A DNA stretch of 64,000 nt from Bombardia bombarda (lineage: Eukaryota; Ascomycota; Sordariomycetes; Sordariales; Lasiosphaeriaceae): assembly GCA_030512295.1 (NCBI GenBank), contig JAULSR010000005.1:868001-932000 (forward strand), written 5' to 3'. Both the position numbers and the translations under genes were made by a program. Position 1 is the stretch's first letter. The number at the start of each line of letters is the position of its first letter. Below are positions 1-11,904 of the stretch, in pieces. The notes beneath the pieces are model-generated. The model was not told the DNA's origin, made no database searches, and was given only the letters and a program-made list of their open reading frames with translations.

Positions 1-908
1 TGACGATGGCCAGAGACGAGGACCCATCATGGGATACGGTGTTCGTGCTTGGCGGCGATTTAGGGTTGAGATGAATGAGGAAGGCAACTGACGCCGAATT
101 GAACAGACGGTAAGGTAGCTCTGATCCTGCTCGAGCTCGAAGCTCACGAAGCTATTGCCCACCCAGCTACGAATACTGCTACAGTGTCAGCATTTATTTG
201 TTGTAGAATATGTGCCCAATTCGATGTCGTCCTGAACTGTAGGTCGTTAGGGGGGAGTTAGGAACATGTCAACTGGTGCCCAGAGCCGCCAGCCCGGATC
301 CGTAGCTGATATGCATAGGGAACGAGGGTAGGTGCATGTATAGTAGGTCTAGTACCTACTGCAGGGAGTCCACATCGGTGAATCATGATCACATGGGCTC
401 TCACTCATCGCGGTGGTCTGAGTGAAAAACCAAGGTCAGGTCACTACCCGATGATGTTGCCCTTGATTGGATTCACTCTGAGAGAAGGACCTGGTGAGTT
501 TATGGGGGGTGCCTTAGCTCAGCAGCCCATCTTGTTCATCTGCATCGAATGTGTTTTAACAGTAAGACTAGCCCCGAGGCATTTTTGCACCAAGAAATTC
601 CCAAAATTCTCCATACGTACCTCAGCTGCCTGCCTCCATTCTTTGACACTTCAATTCCCTTGCCTTCAATTGCTCAAATTTAGTGGCCCAGTACTGCCTT
701 CGTCAATTTTTAGCTCCCGTCCCGTTGACAGGTACCTTTCTTACTTTGTACCTCAACCGCCATTTGCCTTCAAGTTTGAGTGTAGTTAAGAAGACGCATT
801 CCTTACGAAACGTACTTTTCTGCCACTTCCCGATTGGCTCAGTCAAGAAAGAACGTCACCTCAACTTCCAAAGCGAACCGAAGCGACGACAGATTACGAC
901 GCCCCACG
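1..908. other. no gene recognised; upstream of hexokinase
   Basis: No recognisable coding sequence on either strand. Open frames here are short and match no family I know. The stretch probably holds the promoter and leader of the hexokinase gene that begins at 909. Confidence 0.5.
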
Positions 909-3442
909 ATGTTTGGTCTAGGTCCCAGAAAGCGCCCGTCCAGGAAGGGCACTGGTACGTGTGTGTGTGCATAGCTGCCAATTCCCGTCTTGCCCCTCCC
1001 TCCTCCACCTGCCCGAGCTGCTGCATGTGTGCGTGTGCCCGGTGTGTGAGTGCGTGTGTCTGTTGTACGTGTGTGTGTCCGGTCTGCCCAGCCAAGGAAG
1101 TAGCAGAGCGACCGACACCTGCCGCGTTAACCCAGATGGAAGTTCCCGGTTGTGTGGCAGGCAGGCAGGCAGGCGCGATCTTGAGCTTCCAGTGGCTGTC
1201 TGAAGATGCGGGCAGGAAGCTCAGTGCGTCCCTTCTACATTTGGCTGCCCAGTCTAGAGTCTATAGACCTTGGGCTGCCAACCTCTACATCCGCCCATCT
1301 TTCCCCCAATGTCGAGTACTTGCATGGCAAGAGTTACCCAGCAAGTGCCACAAGTCCTTCCAGGCGCATTCTTGGTGCCTTCTCTCACGTTTCGCGTCCC
1401 ATCCACCCCCCGTGGGGAGTGTCAATCTTTTCCTAACACCCTCTCCGATCCCGTTGTGAGGCATTCCCACCATTCATTCCCACGGCGGTGCCCGTTCCCC
1501 GACCTAGAAGTGTGACATCACCTGCATATAACTTTCCCCACGACCTCAGTTTGTTTCCTCTCCATCCCTTCTTTGCATCTATCACGCTACCTACGAGTTG
1601 GCTACACTTGTCCCAAAACGAACACCCCAGTTTCTCAGACTACGCTCAGTTGACTTTAATCTTAATCCCACCTTGCTCACCATGGCGGCGCTTGGGAAGC
1701 TCAAAACGCTCCTCTACCGTGACCACCCACCTCCCCTCTCGAAGACGCGCGCATACCATCATCACCACCAAAGCCATCAGTCAAGCCGAGAGGGCAAGGG
1801 CTACACTATTCGCTACTCTTCAGGAGAATACTGACCATGGCACCAGGCTCGTTTGTCGATGTTCCCCAGGACCTCCTTAAGGAGATTGAGCAGCTGGAGC
1901 GCCACTTCACCGTAGACATAGCCAAGCTCAAGCAGATCACCAATCATTTTGTCGAGGAGCTTGAGAAAGGTTTGAGTATGGAGGGTGGCAGCATTGTGAG
2001 ACTCTCAAACCAGTCTCTCCCAGGATCTTGAACTGACATAATCAGCCTATGAACCCAACATGGGTCATGTCATTCCCCACCGGCTACGAAACGGGCACGT
2101 ACTTGGCTCTGGACATGGGCGGCACCAACCTGCGCGTCTGTGAAATTACACTGACGGAACAGAAGTCGGAGTTCGACATCATCCAGTCCAAGTATCGCAT
2201 GCCCGAGGAGTTGAAGACTGGCGAAGCCGACGAACTTTGGGAGTACATTGCCGACTGCCTATCGCAGTTCATCGAGACTCACCATGGAGACACTTCGAAG
2301 CTCGATAAGCTTCCCCTCGGCTTCACCTTCTCTTACCCTGCCACGCAGCACTATGTCGATGAGGGCGTCCTCCAGCGATGGACAAAGGGCTTTGATATTG
2401 CCGGCGTTGAGGGCCATAATGTGGTCCCGATGTTTGAGGCTGCCCTTGCGCAACGAGTATGTTTATTCTTCTGGTTCTCGCGTGCACAGCATACTGAATC
2501 TGCTTAGGGAGTCCCCATCAAGCTCACGGCGTTGATCAACGACACGACTGGCACCCTGATTGCCTCAGCATACACGGACACTAAGATGAAGATCGGATGT
2601 ATCTTTGGCACAGGGTGCAATGCTGCGTATATGGAGAACTGCGGCTCCATTCCCAAGCTTGCTCACATGAACCTTCCTCCCGATACACCCATGGCCATCA
2701 ACTGCGAGTGGGGCGCTTTCGATAACGAGCACAAGGTTTTGCCTCGGACACCCTACGATATCATCATCGATAAGGACTCACCTCGTCCAGGCCAGCAGGC
2801 CTTCGAGAAGATGATTGCGGGTTTGTATCTGGGCGAGGTCTTCCGGTTGGTCTTGGTCGATCTTCACGACAACCACGAGACACACATTTTCGCCGGCCAG
2901 GATATCTCCAAGCTCCGGAAAGCATACAGCCTTGACTCGTCCTTCCTCTCAGCCATTGAAGAGTATGTCGATTCTCTCTAGATGACCGAGTATCGATTGA
3001 CTAACAGCTTTACCCCAGGGATCCGTTCGAGAACCTCTCGGAGACGTTTGAGCTTTTCCAGAACAAGCTCAATATCAGCCCCAGCCATCCCGAGCTGGAG
3101 CTTATCCGCCGCACAGCCGAGCTCATCGGAACCCGCGCGGCTCGTCTATCGGCCTGTGGTGTTGCCGCCATTAGCAAGAAGAAGGGTTACGAGACGTGCC
3201 ACGTCGGCGCCGACGGTTCCGTCTTCAACAAGTACCCCCATTTTAAGGAGCGCGGAGCGCAGGCGCTGCGCGAGATCCTCGACTGGCCTGAGAAGGCAGA
3301 TCCCAAGGACGACGACCCTATTGAGATCCTCGCCGCTGAGGATGGCAGCGGTGTTGGTGCAGCTCTCATTGCGGCTTTGACCCTACAGCGCGTCAAGGAC
3401 GGCAACATGCATGGCATTCTGCACCCTGAGAACTTTAAGTGA
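909..3442 (+). CDS. hxk1: hexokinase
   Basis: ATP-dependent phosphorylation of glucose and other hexoses at C6, the first step of glycolysis; cytosolic. Core exons: 1837-1995, 2046-2456, 2508-2962, 3019-3442, giving 482 residues from the ATG at 1837; phases agree across all three introns (50-56 nt). Visible motifs, numbered from that ATG: the phosphate-binding LDMGGTNLRV (75-84), FTFSYPA, and LINDTTG, whose Asp202 is the expected catalytic base; GCIFGTGCNAAYME follows. An upstream ATG at 909 encodes MFGLGPRKRPSRKGT, closely resembling the usual N-terminus of filamentous-fungal hexokinases, followed by a consensus donor GTACGT at 955. I therefore place the start at 909 with an intron of about 830-880 nt. 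The acceptor is unresolved: AG at about 1798 keeps the frame with the 955 donor, while the AG at about 1826 would need the weaker donor at 959. If that exon is not used, translation starts at 1837. Confidence 0.93.
955..1830 (+). other. long first intron of hexokinase (proposed)
   Basis: Lies between the leader exon (909-954) and the core coding sequence. It begins GTACGTGTGTGTG and contains GT-rich microsatellite (about 957-1080) and a short GCAG repeat (about 1155-1175). At roughly 0.87 kb it is far longer than any other intron in the window, so it may hold regulatory sequence or a second promoter giving the 1837 start. The 3' boundary is uncertain. Confidence 0.5.
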
Positions 3443-4484
3443 TTCGTTACCCGGTAGGTTTTGGAATCGATAGACAAGAGTAGTGGTCTTACTATAGTCC
3501 TCTGGTTACGAATATGATGGAGTAACAAGCAGAACAAAACGATTGTTGTCTGAGTGTTTGTTTTAATTTCTTTTGAGATGGGATGGGAGACTGACTAACT
3601 AACTAGTTGATCAAATCGATACCTAAGCTATTCCTATTTTACAGACAGTGTCAAATTTCTACTATGATGGTGCCACTCTCTGTGATACGCGTGAACTTTT
3701 GCAATTGAACCGTAATTGCTTTTTAAGGTATTTACGGCACCACCGCTTCGCTTTTGTTACGGAATAACACATCACAGGACTGACACTGTGCATGCATGTA
3801 TGAAATGATGTAGTAATAATATTTATGTTGTATCTTTCTTTCATTCCAGCTCCTCCCCTCCGTCTTCCCCATTGAAAACAATAAAAAAAGCATCGACGCT
3901 CCAATCATTGTGTATCACGCTGAATCTCGCTCACTATCTCCCACCCACGCTCCAAGTGTTTTCCGCCGCATTCATACATGGCATTCCATCCATCTCCCAA
4001 TTCTTTGAAACCATAGATATATAAAAAGTAAAAATATTGAAACAAAACGCCGAGGAGGTAGGGTCTTTTTTTTGAAGTGAAACAGGCGTCATCCGGTATT
4101 ATCCTGAACATACAAAAGAGTGAAAGGGAACATAAACAGGGTTACATAGAAAGAGTGAGTTTAGGAAATAGAGGAAGAACGGTTTCTTCCCTCTGTTCCC
4201 CCATCTACCTGCCTGACTAGTTGTCATAGCCTGATAAGCAAGCAAGTAACAAAGCAAGCAAGCAAGCAAGCAAGCAAGAGTCGTCGTATCGTGGCATGGC
4301 TCCCCAAACTATAATCGTTTACAGGATTTGTACTGCATTATCCAAGCCTCGTGTCGTCGGTCAGCCCATCGTGCTGTCCTCGATGCCGGAGGATTGGTGT
4401 CGCGCGAAACACCATTTTGATTCCTTTGAATAGAACGGCGCAAAGAAGCAGCAGTAGCGCGTCTGCCAACCTCAGACTCCCTCT
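3443..4484. other. convergent intergenic region (hexokinase / PEX13 3' ends)
   Basis: No gene seen. It holds the 3' untranslated regions of two convergent genes and an AAGC tetranucleotide repeat around 4236-4278. Confidence 0.6.
4236..4278. repeat. AAGC/GCAA microsatellite
   Basis: Imperfect then perfect tandem copies of the tetramer AAGC, about seven uninterrupted copies at the right end. It lies between two convergent 3' ends. Confidence 0.85.
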
Positions 4485-6043
4485 CTAAGACTGGAATTGC
4501 GACTTTTGGAAGCTCTCAGCCGTGACATCGCTGATCTTAGTCGTCGGCACGGGTGGAGGTGGCGTCGCGGCCGCAATCTTCTCTTGTGTCATCACAGCCG
4601 CCGTTGGGATTGCCCCCGGCGCACTGACCGTGCTCGTCAACGAGTTGGCCCTGCTGCCATTGTCGCTGGCAGGGGTATTCTTGATGGCGCCGATCGGCTG
4701 GCCCGGCTTGCGAAGCACCTCGAGGAACGTAGCAGGCAGATAGCCAATCCTACCGTCTCTGGCGCGGCACCTCCACCACTCGCTGGGGTTGCCCAGGGGG
4801 TCGCTCTTGCTCAAGACGGCAACCAGGTCGCCCTTGTGCACCCCGAGATCGACGCCCTGGACGACAGCCTGGCCCTGAGCAGCCGGGGAGAAGTCGTACA
4901 ACGCGCGGCAGAACTCGAGCTGGGAGGGGTCAATGGATTGCTGGTGCTGCTGCTGCTGGGCCATGGCCATGCGGCGGCGCTCCTCCTCCTCGGCGTTGGC
5001 GGCGAGGGATCGTATCACCTTGCTCATGATGTATGGCAGGCCGAAGGCGGCGAGCAGGAAGAAGAGGAGGGGCTTGCGGCTGGGCTTGGGGGGCCGCCTG
5101 CGGCATCGGGGATACCGCCGGGGGTGCGGCGGCCCTCGAAGCGGGCGAAGGCAGCGGGCGTGAGGGCGGTGGCGTCGACGGGCGGGGGGCGGCCCGTCAG
5201 CTTGGCGATCAAGGTCCTAATCCATCGCATCAGGGTGAAGATGCCGAGTACGGAGCCGAGGGTGTTGCGGAGGTTGCCGAATTGCTCGGCTACGGCGACC
5301 ATGGCTGGGGAAGGGGTAAAATAACTGTTAGCGGCCAATTCCGGTTGACAGATCAGGGTGCTAGGAATTCAATAATGAACATACCAAAAAAGCTCGAGTG
5401 TGTCGCCATATAAGTGCTCTCGAGCATCTGCGCAAAGCCACCAAAGGCGCCGACCACGCCCTCCAGCATCTGAAAGGTGGCCATGGTGCTCGTGTTGAAA
5501 CGGTTGGTCAAGCTCTCGGGATTGTTAGGGTCGCCGGGCATGCCACCCATACCACCCTGCATGCCGCCATACATTCCCCCCATGCCACCCATGCCGCCGT
5601 ACATGCCACCCATTCCGCCCATCATGCCGCCACCGTAGCCGCCGTAGCCTCCGTAGCTGCCCATGCTGCCCAAACTGCCCATACGCGAATAAGGCGAGGA
5701 GTAGGGCGACGAATATGACGAGCCGTAGCTGCCGTACGGGGTGGCGCCGAGTGTGGCGCCTAGTGGCCTGCTGTAGGCGGCGGCATTTTGGTTGACGGCG
5801 GCGGTCAGGGATGCCGGCCGCTCAGGTATCGCGGGGGTCGACATTGGTGAAGATAATGTGGTTATAGATGACGAGGTCTGCGGGTATGCAGTGCCTAGTG
5901 AGGGCGCGAGAGTTGCTGCGATAGGTTAGCAAAGCGGCGCGGATGTCAAATCTTGTTGTGATGACAGGGTGAGATAGGTGATGCGCACCGGATGAGGCAG
6001 GCGATGCGCCTGGCCGCTCCCAGGGCTTTGGAGGCGAAGCCAT
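4485..6043 (-). CDS. PEX13: peroxin-13, peroxisomal docking complex SH3 protein
   Basis: Integral peroxisomal membrane protein; with Pex14 it forms the docking site for cargo-loaded Pex5/Pex7. Exons on the minus strand: 6043-5989, 5894-5385, 5304-4485. The N-terminus MASPPKPWERPGAS is the usual fungal Pex13 start. A Gly/Tyr/Met-rich segment (GGMGGMYGGM repeats, about 5520-5700) matches the low-complexity region of the family. A hydrophobic segment (KPLLFFLLAAFGLPYI, about 5030-5080) precedes a C-terminal SH3 domain whose core reads ALYDFSPA ... GDLVAVL ... WWRCR ... GYLPATFLEVL. The frame breaks at a run of six C (plus-strand G, 5088-5093): one extra C joins AAGG to PPKPSRKPLLFF and makes the total length 462 codons. 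No intron of plausible size explains the shift, so I read it as a one-base assembly deletion; a real lesion would remove the membrane segment and SH3 domain. Confidence 0.93.
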
Positions 6044-7104
6044 CTATCTGTTTTATTGTGTACCTTCTCTTTTCTCCCTCTGTCCGAGTCCGCCCCAGGC
6101 GGTACAAGGCGGATACTAGATTTTAATGTCGGCCCTGCCGCAGGGTAATGATGATTGTTGGACGCAGATGTTGAGTTATGTATGGGGGATTCGACGATGA
6201 TGACGGAGCGACGACGGGGTCGAGTCGACGCCCGGTTTTCGGCACAGCTACCTACCTGCTGTCGCCTGCGCGTCAAAAATAGGTAGGTATGCAACGAGTG
6301 AGTACGCGCAGAATCGGTCGTTGTATTCGATCCTGTCGCTCGCTAGTACAAGCAAAGGTATTGAAAAGTCGTCGGAATTAATTGAGTACGTAGTTGCAGG
6401 AGTGTTTAGTCTAGTGGGCGATAGGGTTGCCGTCGTCAGACAAAGGGAGCTTGAGCGATGTTGCGAACTTGCGGCTCGCTGGTTGCTCAGTGCGTCCGTC
6501 GAGCGTGGAGGCGTCGATCGAGCGTGGTGTGTGGGGCATGGGGAAGCAGTGGAGGCCGGGGGCGTTCTTTGGCGCCTGCTAGGCTTGTGAACCTCGGTAT
6601 TTTGCTGGTCACTTGCCGACTAACAGGCCTGGATTAGGCGGTGTTGTGGTTGGCCGCGGCTTCCTTAAACAGCGGACAGCTGAACGCCGATGTTTACCCG
6701 GGCTAACTAACAGCGCCGTCGGGCCTTGGCGTCAATAGAAATACCCACCTCCGCTCCCCTCATTCCTTCCCATCTTTGTATTATACGAGGTAATGCAAGG
6801 CAATTACTACAAGATATTCTCATCAGAAAATCGGCAACCACGACCCGGCCTCACGAACACCTTACGCACCCCACAAGTACAAAAGCTGTCGGGGCTATGT
6901 CGGATTTCAACACTGTGACATACCGACAGCACCTTTCCCCTCACGAGCACGTCAAAAGTCTTGGTTAGGGTGATATCCCGTTCCTTTCATGCATGCATTA
7001 TTGACATTTAACCTGCCAATAACCACAATAATCAAATGCACATCATTACCGCCCCCAAATATTCAAGCTCATCTGATTCTTCTCTTTCTCAAGTGACAAT
7101 TCCA
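6044..7104. other. intergenic, PEX13 promoter and BiP-like 3' region
   Basis: No gene recognised. Both flanking genes are on the minus strand, so this holds the PEX13 upstream region and the 3' end of the Hsp70 gene. A plus-strand open frame at 6321-6590 resembles nothing I know. Confidence 0.5.
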
Positions 7105-9881
7105 TCAGAGCTCATCGTGGCCGTGCGTCTTCTCAGTCTCGCCCCCATACAACTTGCTCGTGGTTGGATCGTCTGGAGACGGATTTCCGTACATCCTGTG
7201 AGTTACAGGGTGGACGACATTGTTCAAAATCTCCTTTTGTTCCTGAAATTCCTCTGCCGTCGCCGTTGCCGCATTGTCATCCATCCACCTAACTGCCTCC
7301 TCAACTGCCTCGAGAACCTATCCAATCTAAAGTTAGATGTAATCGTTGATGGGCATGATGACATGCGGTACGAGGGCTCGAGCTCTTTCTTCGAAGCGAA
7401 GAAAAACGAGGGAATGAAAAAAAGGAACACTTACAGCCTCCTTATCAAACTCGCCCACCTGCTTCCCCACCGCTCCGGTGAACTGATTCTTCAAACTAAA
7501 GACATACGTCTCGAGGCCATTTCGAGCCTCGATGCGCTCCCTGGTCGCCTTGTCCTCGTCGGCATACACCTCGGCCTCGCCAACCATGCGGTCGATGTCG
7601 GCCTGCGTCAGCCGGTTGCTCTCGTCGCTCGCAATTTTGACGGTCTCGCTCTTGCCGGTTCCCTTGTCGAGGGCCGTGACCTTGAGAATGCTGTTTGCGT
7701 CAAGCTCAAATTGGACCTCGATCTGGGGAACGCCGCGGGGCGCAGGCGGGATGCCCGTGAGCTCAAACTTGCCCAGGAAGTGGTTGTCCTTGGTTAGTGT
7801 CCGCTCGCCCTCGTAGACTTTGATCAGGACGACGGGCTGGTTGTCTGATGCTGTGGTGAAGGTGCTGGTTTTTCGCTATTGTTGGTGCAAACAAGATAGG
7901 TTAGTTGACTGACTCGGACTGCCAACAAGGTAGGAAAAGCTCACCGTCGGAATCGGGGTGTTGCGCTTGATCAGCGCGCTCTATTTTACACACAAGTCAG
8001 TTATTTTATCAAAGTTGATAGAATCATGGCCCTCTCTCTTCGGTTGGATCATAACCTACCATCACACCGCCGGAGGTCTCAATCCCGAGGGTGAGAGGAT
8101 TGACGTCGAGATATGTCACATAGTAGCCCTCGAGATCGCCTGATCCTCTCAGATTCTGTCACCGCAAATGAAACATTTCTGTCAGCATTTACCTCACTAC
8201 ACATCCGTTTTCAAAGAAAAGGGGTAAAAGAAAGACCACAAAACTCACCCAAGCCTGCACCGCAGCCCCATACGCCACTGCCTCATCAGGATTAATATCC
8301 TTATGCACCTTCTTCCCAAAGTACTCCTCCACCAGCTTCTGTATCATGGGAATCCTCGTCGACCCACCCACAAACACAATCTCGTCCACCTTTTTCTTAT
8401 CCATCTTGGCGTCCCTCAGCACCTGCCTCACGGGCTCCAGCGTCTGCTTAAACAAGTCCCGGTTTAGCTCCTCGAACTGCGCGCGTGTAAGCGTCTCGAC
8501 CAAGCTGAGTCTGTCGTAGAGGCCGTCGATCTCGACGCGGGCCAAGAGCTGCGAGGACAGGGTGCGCTTGGCCTTTTCGGCCTCACGCTTGAGCTTACCC
8601 ATGGCCCTGGCGCTCTTGGTGATGTCGAACTTGTTGTCATGCTGCGCGTTGAAGGTGGCAGCGAGGTGGTCGATGACGCGTTGGTCGATGTCTTCGCCGC
8701 CGAGTCGGGTGTCGCCGGCGGTGGCGAGGACCTCGAAAATACCTTCTTCGATGGAGAGGAGGGAGACGTCAAAGGTGCCGCCGCCGAGGTCGTAGACGAG
8801 GATTTGGTGCTCGCCTGGTGTCTGGAGGGGGTTGTGTTAGGTACGGTTCAAGTTCTTCTTTTAGTACGGGGGTGTATTGGTAATCCGCATTAAACCCCCT
8901 CTCATGAACAAATGAATGGCAACGTACTAGATCCAGTCCATATGCAATAGCCGCCGCCGACGGCTCGTTCATGACGCGAATGACGTCAAGCCCGGCGATG
9001 GCACCGGCGTCCTTTGTGGCCTGCCTCTGCATGTCGTTGAAGTAGGCCGGTACTGTGACGACAGCCTGTTTGACCCTGACAAAAACACAGCGAGAGTTAG
9101 TTGACCGAGCAACTCGTTTGCGAATAGGGGTGAAGAGAGAAGGAGGCACACTCTTGGCCCAGATACTCCTCAGCCATGTCCTTCATCTTGCCTAGGATCA
9201 TGGCGCTGATCTCCTCAGGCGTGAAGCGCTTCAAGCTGTTCTTGCCGCCGCCTCCCCAGCCGCTGTTGCTGCCGCCGACATTAACCTCCACGACGGGCTT
9301 ATCGTTAGGCCCGGCCACCACCTTAAAGGGCATGTTTTTGATGTCAGCCTGCACTTCAGGGTCGGAGAAGCTGCGGCCAATGAGTCGTTTGATGTCGAAG
9401 ACCGTGTTCTTGGGATTGTTTGCAAGTTGCGCCTTGGCCGCGTCGCCTGTTGGGGGGACTCGTAGTCAGTGGCTAATGATTACATGGAAGAGCGAGAGAG
9501 GGGGGTAACAATACCAACTAAACGCTCGCCGTCTGCCCACGCGACGTAGCTTGGTGTAAATGCTTTCCCTGAATCAGATGTTAGCTGAGGCAATCATCGG
9601 CAAAAAGGGGCAAGGCGAGTCAAAAGAGATATGGAGAGAGAAAGGCCCGTACCTTGTTCGTTTGGTATTATCTGAATCTTGTTGTTGTGCATGACACCGA
9701 CGCAGGAGTAGGTAGTCCCCAAGTCGATGCCAATGACAGGTCCGGAAACGTCATAATTGCTGTTGCTTGAACTGGCTTGGACCGCTGGGATCGCTGCGAG
9801 GGGACAAAAGAGGAGAAGGAGAAAGGCGAGGATGCCCATTCCTAGGAAAGCTGGCTTGTGGTGCTGTCTTCGTCTCGCCAT
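7105..9881 (-). CDS. kar2: ER-lumenal Hsp70 of the BiP/Kar2 family (divergent)
   Basis: ER Hsp70 chaperone, expected in protein translocation and folding. Nine exons: 9881-9653, 9568-9515, 9446-9152, 9075-8928, 8821-8249, 8155-8060, 7980-7945, 7875-7435, 7317-7105; every phase closes, giving 694 residues. A hydrophobic signal peptide covers about residues 1-36 (LAFLLLLFCPLAA). The nucleotide-binding domain has GIDLGTTYS (51-59), VYDLGGGTFDVSLL and VGGSTRIP; the substrate-binding domain begins LDVNPLTLGIET; the protein ends HGHDEL, an ER-retention signal. Oddities: a glycine-rich insert (GGSNSGWGGGGKNS, about 152-165) before FTPEEISAM; MNEPSAAAIAYGLD where BiP usually reads NEPTAAAIAYGLD; and an interdomain linker reading YYVTYLDV instead of a leucine-rich one. 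This could be a divergent paralogue with canonical BiP elsewhere, so the symbol denotes the family only. Lhs1 is unlikely because it is much longer. Confidence 0.9.
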
Positions 9882-11904
9882 GCTGATGTTGATATTGTTG
9901 TATCGAGCTGTCTTGCGTTGCTGGTCTTGTTATGTGCATGTACCGACGTATAAGTCGCTCTCTCTTTATGCTGTTTGTTTATTGGTAGATATGTTGTTGC
10001 AGGAATGGATGTGAATGAGAAAGAAAGTGCAATCAATAAGGGTCAAGGTGATCAACGATCTTATAATCTGAATGGTATAGTTCTCTTCGATTCTGTGATA
10101 GTCCAGAGGCCAGATCAAATAACTGAAATCTGTGAGCTGAGATACAATTCGTAGACTAAAGGGATGGACCGCGTCGGACTTCGCGCGAGGCTCGCTCTTG
10201 CAAGAGGACACATCTCAGTGGCCTTGCCGCCGGCCATAACAGCCTCAAACAGTAGCTGCGGTTCAAGAATCTTACAAGCATGCAAGACAACTGGCACCGA
10301 TGCGATGTGTCCCTCGATCTGGGATCCTCGATGGAAAATGAGTCACGGAATATGCTAATTAAATTTCTTTGCAGAGATTACAAGTGCTTGTTCGAGGAAT
10401 AGAAGCCTATAGGTGTTTTAACTATCTGATGTTCTCTAGAAACATTTGTGTTTTCTTCTCAAACGTCTTCAGGTTCAATGATACAATACATCTACCACAT
10501 CTCTCAACTTACTGAATTGGATCGTATCACTTCAATTGGGACTATATAGAATACAATTATAGATGTTTCACAACTAGTATTTTCTTAATATTTAAAACAC
10601 TTTGGTCTCACAAGATAACAAATAGGAAGGCTGGGTAACACAACTGGCTGGGAATTATCCCACTCCTTTATATGCCAAATGCTGGAAAAAGGGGACTACT
10701 AGAACAAACAATTGTGTTCTTCATCATGCACCTTGGGAGAGCAAAAAAAGGGAATTGACCCTGTAACTTTGCATAAACGAGATAATTGTACAGAGAGATG
10801 ATAGTATTGGTCTAGGTAGGAATTTTTGTGTGATAGGGAGGCCGAGAAAGCGATGTAAACAATGCGTCGAAGCCCTGACAAAGAGGATATAGCAACGAGG
10901 CTTGAAGAGATACTGAAGACGGCCAGCACACTTACATATGATCACCATCGCAAGTAGTTTGCCGCTCAAAAAAGACTGGCGACCTATTATTGAGACCTTA
11001 GGAACAAACAACACACAGCCAATCCTTCGGGCCAATCAGCCAGCCCGCTCAGCCCCCAAATGCCCCTTTTCAGACCCAAACGTGTAAGTGAGTCACAACA
11101 ACCAAAATTCGCAACGTGTCCCTTCTTTCACTTTCAATTCTTCTCCAAGCATCCAGAAGGAAACGAAAAGGAAAGAAAAGTATACGATGACTGACACCAA
11201 GAAATTAATTGATCACCAACAGTTTGAAAACGCATGGAAGTTCCTTGCCTAGACTAGTCGTTATCTGTGACCTGTACAAACCGAACACGTTGCCTCAAAA
11301 TACCACAACCACCACCACCACGGCCATCCATACCCCTTCCAAATCTCCCAAAACGCCCAGTAATGACTCACGCATAACCTCCCCTGATGTGATGAAGAGC
11401 GCATGAATCGTACTTTGACCTTGGCAGTTAGTTTAGTTGATTCAATGCCCTTTTAACTCGTATCCTCAAATCCTTGGTAGCGCACCCATTCTGGTAAACA
11501 ACACTCCCCCCTTTTTTCCTTCATGCACTCGGCCTACCTGGGATAGACATGAATACTTCGAACTGCGTATTACAGGAAACAGCCGCACCTGTTGACGCCA
11601 AGTTGGCGTTGCTGGATTGATGATGCACTCAGCTACTACCCTACCTAGCTTAATGATGGACAGGGACAGTTCGTCCAAATCGGTGTTCAATTTAACTCAA
11701 TTCAATGAAGTGATAAATAGTTCCCCAATAGTCGGTAATATACCCAGCCATACAAAATAACGCCATATCCCACATATAGTACCTAAGAAAAGAGACAAGA
11801 ACAGCAAAAACAAAAACATGTCAAACTTTAAACTCCAGACCCACATGGAAATCCTAGAGAATCAAGACATAATCCTCCCTCCCTCACATCCTCCCTCACC
11901 CCAA
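9882..11904. other. 2-kb gene-free region, AT-rich in part
   Basis: No recognisable gene. It contains the upstream region of the BiP-like gene and the 3' flank of MCM7. The part at about 10380-10720 is visibly AT-richer than the surrounding coding DNA. I did not find terminal repeats or transposase remnants in it. Confidence 0.45.

Noticed and set aside
683..1459. 258-residue open frame upstream of hexokinase core
   Set aside because: Overlaps the proposed leader exon and long intron in a different frame, is Cys/Ser-rich from GT repeats, and matches no family.
5094..5112. intron explaining the PEX13 frame change
   Set aside because: The only donor and acceptor that would fit (GTATCC ... GCAG) enclose about 18 nt, too short to be spliced; a one-base loss in the adjacent C run is simpler.
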